From: Lachnospiraceae bacterium AM48-27BH
GTDB taxonomy: Bacteria > Bacillota > Clostridia > Lachnospirales > Lachnospiraceae
DNA: 5,528 bases
Assembly: GCA_003478355.1 (NCBI GenBank)
Contig: QUFC01000081.1
Location: forward strand, 1 to 5,528
Reading direction: 5' to 3'
Shown here: positions 1 to 5,504 of the stretch, piece by piece
Position numbering within the stretch: position 1 is the first letter of the stretch
Layout: every line of letters starts with the position of its first letter
Made by a program: the position numbers and the translations under genes
Notes under the pieces: generated by a model
What the model saw: only the letters and a program-made list of their open reading frames with translations
The model's database searches: none
Told to the model about the DNA's origin: nothing

Positions 1-128
1 CCCCCTCAAGATGAGATATCCCATACGCAAGTAGTAAGACCCCTTGAAGACGACGAGGTAGATAGGGCAGAGGTGGAAGCGCGGTAACGCGTGTAGCTGA
101 CTGTCACTAATAGGTCGAGGGCTTGACC
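1..128 (+). rRNA. 23S ribosomal RNA, 3' end (partial)
   Basis: This is the last part of a large-subunit rRNA gene that begins before the window. Recognisable conserved 3' elements are the GCGCGGTAACGCG segment at about 79-91, AGCTGACTG at about 95-103 and ACTAATAGGTCGAGG at about 107-121. The mature 3' end is placed at about 128, after GGGCTTGACC, by comparison with the usual bacterial 23S end; this could be off by a few bases. There is no open reading frame of interest inside it. Confidence 0.96.
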
Positions 129-234
129 AATAAGGAATTAGGGAGCGGCGGAGGCCGTAAGTTGTAACGGATGAATAGATTTTCAGTATGTGGTTTTGAA
201 GGTATGTGATTTAGATTAACAGGATTTAGAGGGA
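129..234 (+). other. rRNA 3' trailer without 5S rRNA or tRNA
   Basis: About 105 bases lie between the end of the 23S and the terminator. I see no 5S rRNA: the usual conserved core around CCGTTCCCATTCCGAAC is absent. There is also no tRNA cloverleaf or TTC-loop motif. The segment is AT-rich after position 170 and probably holds the 3' strand of the 23S processing stem, whose 5' partner would be upstream of the window. The 5S of this rRNA operon must lie elsewhere or be missing. Confidence 0.6.
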
Positions 235-257
235 GACTGGCGAGAGCCGGTCTTTTT
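235..257 (+). terminator. rRNA operon intrinsic terminator
   Basis: The stem GACTGGC (235-241) pairs with GCCGGTC (246-252), including one T-G wobble, around a GAGA loop. Five T residues follow (253-257). It sits about 105 bases after the 23S end and is the natural end of the rRNA transcript. It also insulates the downstream T-box promoter from strong rRNA transcription. Confidence 0.85.
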
Positions 258-291
258 GTGTCATAGGAAACTTCGTCCTATGACACAAAAA
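253..291. repeat. Perfect 16-bp inverted repeat (palindromic element)
   Basis: The left arm 253-268 (TTTTTGTGTCATAGGA) is the exact reverse complement of 276-291, around a 7-base loop (269-275). The left arm reuses the T tract of the rRNA terminator. Neither strand has a T tract after the hairpin, so it is not a standard intrinsic terminator in either direction. A GC-rich segment (293-310, with a central CCGCGG) follows directly and may belong to the same element. Possible identities are a dispersed palindromic (REP-like) repeat, an RNA processing hairpin, or an insulator between the rRNA operon and the T-box promoter. Which of these it is cannot be decided from one copy. Confidence 0.8.
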
Positions 292-324
292 ACGCTCCGC
301 GGGATCGCACTGTTAAAAAATGTA

Positions 325-353
325 TTGACAAAATCCCAAACAAAGAGTATAGT
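325..353 (+). promoter_or_regulatory. Sigma-A type promoter of the T-box/trpXYZ operon
   Basis: A consensus -35 box TTGACA (325-330) is separated by exactly 17 bases from a -10 box TATAGT (348-353). Transcription would start at about 360, just before the T-box leader begins. The near-consensus match suggests strong constitutive initiation, with control left to premature termination in the leader. Confidence 0.88.
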
Positions 354-455
354 ACACTTTAACAAGTGAAACCGATGAAAAAGAGGAGTAAGTTTTTCTT
401 TGAAATCACAGAGAGTCGCAGGTGGTGGGATTGCGATATGGATGGAATTACTGAA

Positions 456-458
456 TGG
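456..458 (+). promoter_or_regulatory. T-box specifier codon UGG (Trp)
   Basis: TGG lies in the 3' side of the specifier loop in the context GAA-TGG-A, which is the usual placement of the specifier followed by a purine. It directly precedes the strand 460-464 that closes the lower stem. UGG pairs with the CCA anticodon of tRNA-Trp. The shifted alternatives AAT (Asn) and GGA (Gly) do not fit the loop position as well. Confidence 0.87.
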
Positions 459-578
459 ACTTTTGAGGGCAGACCTGAACCGGAACTTTTAAGTACCAAG
501 TATGGTCTGACGGCTTCCGCTACCGTTACCAGTGCGGCGTATATGTTGGTATACGAAAAGTGGACTATTTGTCAATTT

Positions 579-610
579 GAGTGGCACCGCGGATTAAGTG
601 AATTCGTCTC
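579..610 (+). promoter_or_regulatory. T-box antiterminator
   Basis: The segment GAGTGGCACCGCGG (579-592) is the conserved T-box sequence. GAG (579-581) can pair with CTC (608-610), and GCG (589-591) with CGT (605-607). This leaves UGGCACC as the bulge that captures the tRNA acceptor end. UGGC (582-585) is complementary to GCCA, which agrees with the G discriminator base typical of bacterial tRNA-Trp. The 3' strand of this fold is also the start of the terminator, so the two structures exclude each other. Confidence 0.9.
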
Positions 611-645
611 AAGCTTGCAAGTTTTGCAGGCTTGGGACTTTTTTT
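606..645 (+). terminator. T-box conditional terminator
   Basis: A continuous 15-bp stem pairs 606-620 with 624-638 around a GTT loop and is followed by seven T residues (639-645). It should terminate transcription when charged tRNA-Trp prevails. It is disrupted when the antiterminator takes 605-610. Confidence 0.93.
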
Positions 646-708
646 ATACTTGAAACAAGAAAAGTCTCCGGCAGCCGACCAACACTCAAAATCAAAAAAA
701 CACTTTGT

Positions 709-713
709 GGAGG
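709..713 (+). promoter_or_regulatory. Ribosome binding site fixing the trpX start
   Basis: GGAGG lies 8 bases before the ATG at 722. It selects this start over the upstream in-frame TTG at 632, which falls inside the T-box terminator stem and has no ribosome binding site. Confidence 0.9.
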
Positions 714-721
714 AAAATATT

Positions 722-1819
722 ATGAAAAAATCAATCAAATCCCTGTTACTGGCTACTTTTACCGCTGCAGCATTAGTTGGATGCTCTGGCAATCAGACAG
801 CAGAAACAACGAAGACTGCAGAGACCGCTGCAGAAACTACCGCAGCTGGAGCAGCAGATACTACTGCAGCAGAGAGCAGTGGGGAAGCAAAGGCAGAGAA
901 CGGCGCTTCTTACACCATCGGCATCGGACAGTTCGCAGCACACGGTTCTCTGGATAATTGCCGTGAGGGATTTTTACAGGGACTTGCAGAGGAAGGCATC
1001 GTAGAGGGACAGAACTTAACCGTTCTTTATGAGAATGCCCAGGCGGACGGCGGAATCGCCAGCCAGATCGTAACCAACTTTGTTTCCCAGAAGGTAGACC
1101 TGATCTGTGGAATTGCAACGCCAATGGCTCAGAGCGCATATGGTGTTGGTAAGAAGAATGATATTCCGGTGATCTATACTGCAGTGACGGACCCGATCGC
1201 CGCAGAACTGGCAAACACAGATGGAACTCCAGTTGGTGAAGTAACTGGTACCAGCGATAAGCTTCCGGTTACCGAGCAGTTAGCGATGATCCGTGAGATC
1301 CTTCCAGATGCCAAGACCATCGGTATTATGTATACAACCAGTGAGGTAAACTCCTTATCTGCGATCGAAGAGTATAAGATCGCTGCTCCAGAATACGGAT
1401 TTGAGATTGTAGAGACTGGTATTTCCACCACAGCAGATGTTCCGTTAGCAGCAGATTCTCTTCTTTCCAAGGTTGACTGCGTGACTAATTTAACGGACAA
1501 CACCGTAGTAGCATCCCTTCCGGTGATCTTAGACAAGGCAAATAAGTTAAATGTTCCGGTATTTGGAAGCGAGATCGAGCAGGTGAAGATCGGTTGTCTG
1601 GCAGCGATGGGACTTGATTACATCGATCTTGGCAAGCAGACAGGTAAGATGGCTGCAGCTGTTTTAAAGGGCGAGAAGAAAGCAAGTGAGATGGATTTTG
1701 AGGTGATTGAAGAGGCTGCATTCTATGGAAATGAGAAAGTAGCAGAGAACTTAGGTATCACTTTCCCAGAAGACCTTACATCTTCTGCAAAAGAGCTTTT
1801 CACAGAGATTACAGAATAA
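722..1819 (+). CDS. trpX: Tryptophan ABC transporter substrate-binding lipoprotein TrpX
   Basis: This 365-residue protein is the extracellular, membrane-anchored binding component of an ABC importer (ABC_sub_bind family, PF04392/COG2984 type). A signal peptide with a KK start and a hydrophobic core (residues 7-20) ends in the lipobox LVGC, with Cys21 as the predicted lipidated residue. A Thr/Ala/Glu-rich linker (about 25-60) then tethers two Rossmann-like lobes. YTIGIGQFAAHGSLDNCREGF at about 64-84 opens the first lobe, and the segments DLICGIATPMAQSA (126-139) and KTIGIMYTTSE (198-208) are typical of the family. The family includes members of unknown ligand. Assignment to tryptophan rests on the Trp T-box immediately upstream and on the matching permease and ATPase downstream. 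In the literature this T-box-linked set has been predicted as TrpXYZ. A related aromatic ligand or precursor remains possible. Confidence 0.9.
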   Translation: MKKSIKSLLLATFTAAALVGCSGNQTAETTKTAETAAETTAAGAADTTAAESSGEAKAENGASYTIGIGQFAAHGSLDNCREGFLQGLAEEGIVEGQNLTVLYENAQADGGIASQIVTNFVSQKVDLICGIATPMAQSAYGVGKKNDIPVIYTAVTDPIAAELANTDGTPVGEVTGTSDKLPVTEQLAMIREILPDAKTIGIMYTTSEVNSLSAIEEYKIAAPEYGFEIVETGISTTADVPLAADSLLSKVDCVTNLTDNTVVASLPVILDKANKLNVPVFGSEIEQVKIGCLAAMGLDYIDLGKQTGKMAAAVLKGEKKASEMDFEVIEEAAFYGNEKVAENLGITFPEDLTSSAKELFTEITE

Positions 1820-1832
1820 TCAGAATTTAAGA

Positions 1833-1886
1833 TGTACTCCTGGAGTTTTCCATTTCTCAGACGGTGGGGAAGATTCCAGGAGTATA
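1833..1886 (+). other. Intercistronic hairpin between trpX and trpY
   Basis: In the 90-base gap, 1833-1845 pairs with 1874-1886: an 11-bp outer run of Watson-Crick pairs apart from a G-T pair near each end. TTCC (1848-1851) pairs further in with GGAA (1868-1871). No T tract follows; the sequence runs on as TAAGTAG to the next ribosome binding site. It is therefore more likely an mRNA-stabilising or processing hairpin than a terminator. This would let the binding protein be made in excess over the membrane parts, as is common in ABC importer operons. Confidence 0.72.
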
Positions 1887-1909
1887 TAAGTAGTAGTTAG
1901 GAGGATATC

Positions 1910-2809
1910 ATGACACTGTTTATCGGAATTTTAGAAGAAGGACTGATCTATGCGATCATGGCATTGGGAGTCTATATTACTTATAAAATACTGGATTTCC
2001 CGGATCTGTCGGTGGACAGTACCTTTCCAATGGGCGCGGCGTTGACGGCCTCTGCCATATTAGCAGGCATCAACCCGGTTCTGACCTTATTTCTTGCCTT
2101 TGGAGCAGGGGCACTGGCAGGCTGCGTGACGGGTCTGATCCATGTCAAATTAAAGGTCAGAGACCTGCTCTCCGGTATCATTGTCATGACAGGACTGTAT
2201 TCTTTAAACTTACGGATGGCTGGAGGCCGCGCCAATGTGCCGATCTTCAGCCAGGAGACCATTTTTGAAAATGGTTTTCTGGAGTCGGTGGTTCCACAGA
2301 ATCTGACCCCATACACGGCGGTAGTCATTTTAGCGGTGATCACCCTGGTGTGCAAGGTGCTTCTGGATCTGTATCTGAAAACCAGATCCGGCTACCTGTT
2401 ACGGGCTGTTGGTGACAATGAGACTCTGGTCACTTCCTTAGCAAAGGACAAAGGAATGGTCAAGATCGTTGGTCTGGCTATCGCCAATGGCTTTGCGGCG
2501 CTGGCTGGCTGTATCTACTGCCAGCACAAAGGGTTTTTCGAGATTTCCGTAGGAACCGGTACCATGGTCATCGGTCTTGCCAATGTCATCATCGGAACCC
2601 AGTTATTGAAGCAGTTTTCATTTATCAAATCGACTACAGCTGTCATCGTCGGTTCCATCGTCTATAAGGCCTGCGTTTCCTTTGCCATTTCCAAAGGAAT
2701 GACCTTTGGACTGGAGGCCAATGACTTAAAGCTGATCACAGCAGTATTATTTTTGATCATTCTGGTTGTCAGCACGGAGCGGAGAAAGAAGGTGAAGGAA
2801 CATGCTTAA
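1910..2809 (+). CDS. trpY: Tryptophan ABC transporter permease TrpY
   Basis: This 299-residue integral membrane protein belongs to the BPD_transp_2 permease superfamily (PF02653, COG4120 type), related to LivH and RbsC. Hydrophobic stretches lie at about 3-25, 40-58, 58-78, 86-104, 133-154, 184-205, 214-235, 241-261 and 271-288. The cytoplasmic coupling region that contacts the ATPase is recognisable at about 156-195, with GYLLRAVGDNETLV at 161-174. The C-terminus is basic (RRKKVK), as expected on the inside. The start ATG follows AGGAGG (1899-1904) by 5 bases. Its stop overlaps the start of the ATPase gene by 8 bases, indicating translational coupling. Substrate assignment comes from the T-box, not from the protein itself. 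Confidence 0.9.
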   Translation: MTLFIGILEEGLIYAIMALGVYITYKILDFPDLSVDSTFPMGAALTASAILAGINPVLTLFLAFGAGALAGCVTGLIHVKLKVRDLLSGIIVMTGLYSLNLRMAGGRANVPIFSQETIFENGFLESVVPQNLTPYTAVVILAVITLVCKVLLDLYLKTRSGYLLRAVGDNETLVTSLAKDKGMVKIVGLAIANGFAALAGCIYCQHKGFFEISVGTGTMVIGLANVIIGTQLLKQFSFIKSTTAVIVGSIVYKACVSFAISKGMTFGLEANDLKLITAVLFLIILVVSTERRKKVKEHA

Positions 2810-3575
2810 ATTAAACCATATCAACAAATATTACAATGCGGGTACGGTCAATGAGATGTGCCTGTTCCGGGATTTCAATCTGTCCATCGAGGACGGACAG
2901 TTCGTATCGGTGGTCGGAAGCAATGGTTCTGGTAAGACTTCCATGCTGAATATCATCTGCGGAAGCATTCCGGTCGATCAGGGGACCATCGAGATCGGCG
3001 GTGTGGACATCACCAATATGCCGGAGTACAAGCGTCAGCGGCGGATCGGCCGTGTGTACCAGGATCCGGCCAGAGGAACCTGTCCGCATATGACCATTCT
3101 GGAAAATATGTCACTGGCAGATAACAAGGGTAAACCATTTAACCTTCTTCCGGGAACGAACCGCCAGCGGGTAGATGATTACCGGGAAAGCTTAAAATCT
3201 CTGGGACTTGGATTGGAAGATAAGATGAATGTAAAGGTGGGGGTGTTATCCGGTGGTCAGAGACAGGCCATGGCGCTTCTGATGTCTACCATGACTCCGA
3301 TCGAGTTTTTGATCCTGGATGAGCACACGGCAGCTCTGGATCCGAAAACTGCAGAGGTGATCATGGAGCTGACGGATAAGGTGGTAAAAGAGAAAAAGCT
3401 GACTACCATTATGGTAACCCACAATCTGCGTTACGCCGTGGAATATGGAGACCGCCTTCTGATGATGCATCAGGGACAGGCGATCATGGATAAGGCAGGC
3501 AAAGAGAAAAAAGAGATCCAGATTGATGATATTCTGGAGAAATTTAATGCCATTAGCATTGAGTGCGGAAATTAA
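2802..3575 (+). CDS. trpZ: Tryptophan ABC transporter ATP-binding protein TrpZ
   Basis: This 257-residue ABC ATPase is of the COG1101 type. All nucleotide-binding motifs are intact: Walker A GSNGSGKT (39-46), Q-loop VYQDP with Gln87, signature LSGGQRQ (149-155), Walker B FLILDE (169-174) with Glu174 as the general base, D-loop AALD (177-180) and switch His207 in VTHN. It powers import through TrpY from the cytoplasmic face, presumably as a homodimer. The ATG lies inside the end of trpY, so expression should be coupled to it. Length is normal for the family and nothing suggests decay. It is the last gene of the operon; a strong hairpin follows 75 bases later. Confidence 0.93.
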   Translation: MLKLNHINKYYNAGTVNEMCLFRDFNLSIEDGQFVSVVGSNGSGKTSMLNIICGSIPVDQGTIEIGGVDITNMPEYKRQRRIGRVYQDPARGTCPHMTILENMSLADNKGKPFNLLPGTNRQRVDDYRESLKSLGLGLEDKMNVKVGVLSGGQRQAMALLMSTMTPIEFLILDEHTAALDPKTAEVIMELTDKVVKEKKLTTIMVTHNLRYAVEYGDRLLMMHQGQAIMDKAGKEKKEIQIDDILEKFNAISIECGN

Positions 3576-3650
3576 ACGTCAGCGGTGAGCCGTGATGGTG
3601 CTGAACGGTTGCGGAAAATGGGAAGAAATGGAAAAACATGAAGAACAGAT

Positions 3651-3691
3651 AAGGCGGCAGCTCCTGTAGATGGGGGCTGCCGCCTTGTTTT
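3651..3691. terminator. Terminator between converging transcripts
   Basis: AAGGCGGCAGCTCC (3651-3664) pairs with 3673-3686 to form a 14-bp, GC-rich stem with one wobble and an 8-base loop. GTTTT follows on the plus strand. It ends trpXYZ. It lies only 6 bases past the stop codon of the converging minus-strand gene, so it probably serves that transcript too, although the T tract on that side is poor. The bases between trpZ and this hairpin (3576-3650) show no further gene. Confidence 0.85.
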
Positions 3692-3692
3692 A

Positions 3693-4135
3693 TCAACGGA
3701 ATTTATTGAAAAAATTTGCAAATGGCGTTACGGTATCGTTCAAATGGTTGATCGCCTGATTCAGTGTATCGATATCGATGGAATTCAGCTGATTTAAGGC
3801 GTTCTGGACAGAATCTTCGCTGGAAGAAACCAGGTGGTCGATGTCGGAGATCATACCGCCCAGGTCAGCTTCTGCCAGGTCGGAGGTGATGGTGTCTAAA
3901 TCCTCCATGATCAGGTTCAGATTCTGGAATGTGGTATTGGCCTCGGAATCAGGGTGACCGCTGCATAGATCACGATGATCAGAACCAGGATACTGCAAAG
4001 CGCAGTGATCTGGGACATGCGGTACTGCTTTTTGGCGTATTTTTCCTGACCGGCATTCGAAGCTTCGATCCGCTCCATCATAGCTTTGAAATCTTCTTCA
4101 TTTAAGGTGGATCTGTCTGGAATTTTATCTGGCAT
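3693..4135 (-). pseudogene. Frameshifted small membrane protein of unknown function
   Basis: Read from ATG at 4135, the gene gives an acidic/basic cytoplasmic head (residues 1-40), a single transmembrane segment (about 43-63, ALCSILVLIIVIYAAV) and then LIP. At this point the frame runs into RPIPHSRI and a stop at 3919-3917. The next frame continues at once with ANTTFQNLNL and a long helical, Asp/Leu/Asn-rich tail ending FFNKFR at the TGA 3695-3693. Adding one base in CCGAGG (plus strand 3941-3946) restores a 147-residue protein reading LIPKANTT, so a one-base deletion is the simplest reading. The ribosome binding site AAAGGAGA (4148-4141) is good. I cannot assign a function. Similar small proteins with one membrane helix and a repetitive helical tail occur in Lachnospiraceae. 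It may be a real pseudogene, a phase-variable gene or a sequencing error. Confidence 0.8.
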
Positions 4136-4182
4136 ATGGTTCTCCTTTCAAAAAGGTTCAAAAAATGTGTGAGAAATCTTCT

Positions 4183-4211
4183 GGTTTAAGTATAGCGGAG
4201 TGTGATATAAT
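4183..4211 (+). promoter_or_regulatory. Extended -10 promoter of the GNAT/isomerase pair
   Basis: A perfect TATAAT (4206-4211) is preceded by TGA (4203-4205), giving an extended -10 element. The -35 region is weak (GGTTTA, 4183-4188, at 17 bases). Transcription would start at about 4218, some 27 bases before the ATG at 4245. Confidence 0.7.
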
Positions 4212-4217
4212 TGTCCA
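4189..4217 (-). promoter_or_regulatory. Promoter of the minus-strand membrane-protein gene
   Basis: Read on the minus strand, TGGACA (4217-4212) and TATACT (4194-4189) are 17 bases apart, each one mismatch from consensus. Transcription would start at about 4182, leaving a leader of about 47 bases. It overlaps the plus-strand promoter almost completely. Confidence 0.75.
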
Positions 4218-4244
4218 TAAGGAAGCAGAAAGGAATTGTTATTT

Positions 4245-4736
4245 ATGGAAACAATGCAGATCAGACAGGCAAATATAGAGGATCTTCCGCAGCTTTTGGC
4301 ATTATATGACCATGCACGGATCTTTATGGCAGAACATGGCAATCCGGTCCAGTGGGGAAAAAACTACCCGCCTGAGGAGCTGGTTGAAGGAGATATCCGG
4401 AATGGGAACCAGTATGTGGGGGTGGCAGATGAAAGAATTGTGGCAACGTTCTTTTACAGCCCGATGGAAGATCCGGATTATCAGGTGATTGAGGGGGCAT
4501 GGCTAAACGAAGCGCCTTATGGTGTGGTACATCGGATCACCTCCGATGGAACTGTGAAGGGAGCGGCATCCGTATGCCTTACATGGGCGTTTGGGCAGTG
4601 CGGCAATCTGAAGATCGATACGCACCGGGACAATGTGGTGATGCAGAATATGCTGCAGAAAAATGGTTTTCAATCCTGTGGAATTATCCATATCCAGGAC
4701 GGAGCAGAGCGTCTGGCATATCAGAAAACGAAGTAA
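4245..4736 (+). CDS. GNAT family N-acetyltransferase
   Basis: This 163-residue protein has the size and architecture of a single GCN5-related acetyltransferase, which moves an acetyl group from acetyl-CoA to an amine; the substrate is unknown. MQIRQANIEDLPQLLALYDHA (4-24) is the usual first strand and helix. The strand VGVADERIVATFFY (58-71) follows, then VVHRITSDGTVKGAAS (94-109) at the position of the acetyl-CoA pyrophosphate loop, a variant of the usual R-x-x-G-x-G pattern. The strand LKIDTH (122-127) and the helix/turn NMLQKNGFQSCG (135-146) complete the fold. I chose the ATG at 4245 because AGGA (4231-4234) is 10 bases upstream. A TTG at 4236 is only one base from the same site, and a second in-frame ATG at 4254 is less well placed. 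The isomerase gene follows after 31 bases, probably in the same operon. Confidence 0.87.
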   Translation: METMQIRQANIEDLPQLLALYDHARIFMAEHGNPVQWGKNYPPEELVEGDIRNGNQYVGVADERIVATFFYSPMEDPDYQVIEGAWLNEAPYGVVHRITSDGTVKGAASVCLTWAFGQCGNLKIDTHRDNVVMQNMLQKNGFQSCGIIHIQDGAERLAYQKTK

Positions 4737-4767
4737 AAGCTAGTAAACAACACGAGGAGGGGTTAAC

Positions 4768-5457
4768 ATGAAACGTTCAGAAATCAATCAGGCATTAAAA
4801 GAGATGGAAGCCATGATCCGGGAGTACCGGATCGCGCTGCCGCCATTTTGCAATCTGACACCGCAGGAATGGCAGGGCATGAACCATGAGTATGATGAGA
4901 TCCGGGACAATATGCTGGGATGGGATATCACAGATTATGGTCTGGGGCGGTTTGACGAAGTGGGATTTTCTTTGATCACATTGAGAAATGGAAATCCGAA
5001 GAAGAAAGACCAGTATCCGAAGCCTTATGCGGAGAAGCTTCTGTATATCAAAGAAGGTCAGATGGCTCCCATGCATTTTCACTGGTATAAGATGGAAGAC
5101 ATCATCAACCGGGGTGGCGGCAATGTGCTGATCCGTGTATACAATTCCACACCAGAGGGTGAATTTGCGGATACGCCTGTGACAGTGCATTGTGATGGAC
5201 GGGCTCATACGGTACCAGCAGGAACTCAGGTGCGGTTGACTCCAGGACAGAGCATCACCGTTTTCCAGAATATGTACCATGATTTTGAACTGGAACCAGG
5301 AACTGGTCCGGTGCTGTTGGGAGAAGTTTCCATGTGCAATGATGATGAGCATGACAACCGGTTCTATGAGCCGATCGGAAGATTCCCGGAGATCGAAGAA
5401 GACGAGCCGCCTTATCGCCTGCTCTGTAACGAATATCCAAAGTGGGAAGATGATTAG
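4768..5457 (+). CDS. D-lyxose ketol-isomerase family protein (cupin fold)
   Basis: This 229-residue protein matches the D-lyxose isomerase family (Lyx_isomer, formerly DUF1498, EC 5.3.1.15 for characterised members), which interconverts D-lyxose and D-xylulose with a divalent metal. The N-terminal helix MKRSEINQAL, the segment ALPPFCNLTPQEW (23-35) and the long DxxGWDITDYG-like region (51-58) are typical. The cupin metal site is visible as His103 and His105 in MHFHWYKMED, Glu110 in the same motif, and His171 in NMYHDF. All four expected ligands are present and the length is normal, so it should be active. True substrate preference could include other aldoses such as mannose. AGGAGG (4755-4760) precedes the ATG by 7 bases. 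It lies behind the GNAT gene with no visible sugar transporter or kinase in the window. Confidence 0.9.
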   Translation: MKRSEINQALKEMEAMIREYRIALPPFCNLTPQEWQGMNHEYDEIRDNMLGWDITDYGLGRFDEVGFSLITLRNGNPKKKDQYPKPYAEKLLYIKEGQMAPMHFHWYKMEDIINRGGGNVLIRVYNSTPEGEFADTPVTVHCDGRAHTVPAGTQVRLTPGQSITVFQNMYHDFELEPGTGPVLLGEVSMCNDDEHDNRFYEPIGRFPEIEEDEPPYRLLCNEYPKWEDD

Positions 5458-5460
5458 ATA

Positions 5461-5504
5461 AAAATATCCTCGTTACTGATCAATTTCAGCAGCGAGGATA
5501 TTTT
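5461..5504 (+). terminator. Intrinsic terminator after the isomerase gene
   Basis: AAAATATCCTCG (5461-5472) pairs perfectly with 5493-5504, and CTGA/TCAG (5476-5479/5486-5489) extends the stem above a small internal loop. The stem ends in TTTT and starts 3 bases after the stop codon. Because both arms carry A/T ends, it can act on either strand. Confidence 0.82.

Larger units (their letters stand above)
371..645 (+). promoter_or_regulatory. T-box riboswitch, tryptophan-specific (UGG specifier)
   Basis: This leader RNA senses the charging state of tRNA-Trp. Stem I starts with the kink-turn motif GATGA (374-378), which faces GAG at 465-467. A lower helix pairs 379-383 with 460-464. The specifier loop then opens with the loop-E motif AGTA (387-390) on the 5' side and GAATGGAC (453-460) on the 3' side, where TGG (456-458) is the specifier codon. 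AGAGAG (410-415) and the apical helix TCGCA/TGCGA (416-420/432-436) follow. Stem II base pairs AGACC (471-475) with GGTCT (504-508), and a stem III-like hairpin pairs ACGG (510-513) with CCGT (523-526). An extra 6-bp hairpin lies at 538-555. The T-box sequence is at 579-592 and the terminator at 606-645. A 95-codon open frame running through 366-653 is a by-product of this RNA. Confidence 0.95.

Noticed and set aside
366..653. 95-codon plus-strand open frame starting with GTG
   Set aside because: It lies wholly inside the T-box leader and terminator. The RNA motifs explain the sequence, and the frame has no ribosome binding site.
632..721. Upstream 30-codon extension of trpX from TTG 632
   Set aside because: The start falls in the terminator stem, there is no ribosome binding site, and the extension would bury the signal peptide that begins at ATG 722.
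781..900. Possible tandem DNA repeat (GCAG/ACTGCAGC-rich stretch)
   Set aside because: The repetition follows from a Thr/Ala/Glu-rich lipoprotein linker. Copies are irregular with no fixed unit, so it is protein low complexity rather than a DNA repeat array.
861..1536. Minus-strand open frames opposite trpX
   Set aside because: They are shadow frames of a clearly coding plus-strand gene, with biased composition and no family resemblance.
3941..3950. Programmed -1 ribosomal frameshift site in the minus-strand gene
   Set aside because: There is no slippery heptamer at the frame junction and no obvious downstream pseudoknot. A one-base deletion is simpler.
4795..5352. 185-codon minus-strand open frame
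   Set aside because: It is antisense to the well-supported lyxose isomerase gene. It is Cys/His/Ile-rich with no recognisable family and has no sensible ribosome binding site or context.
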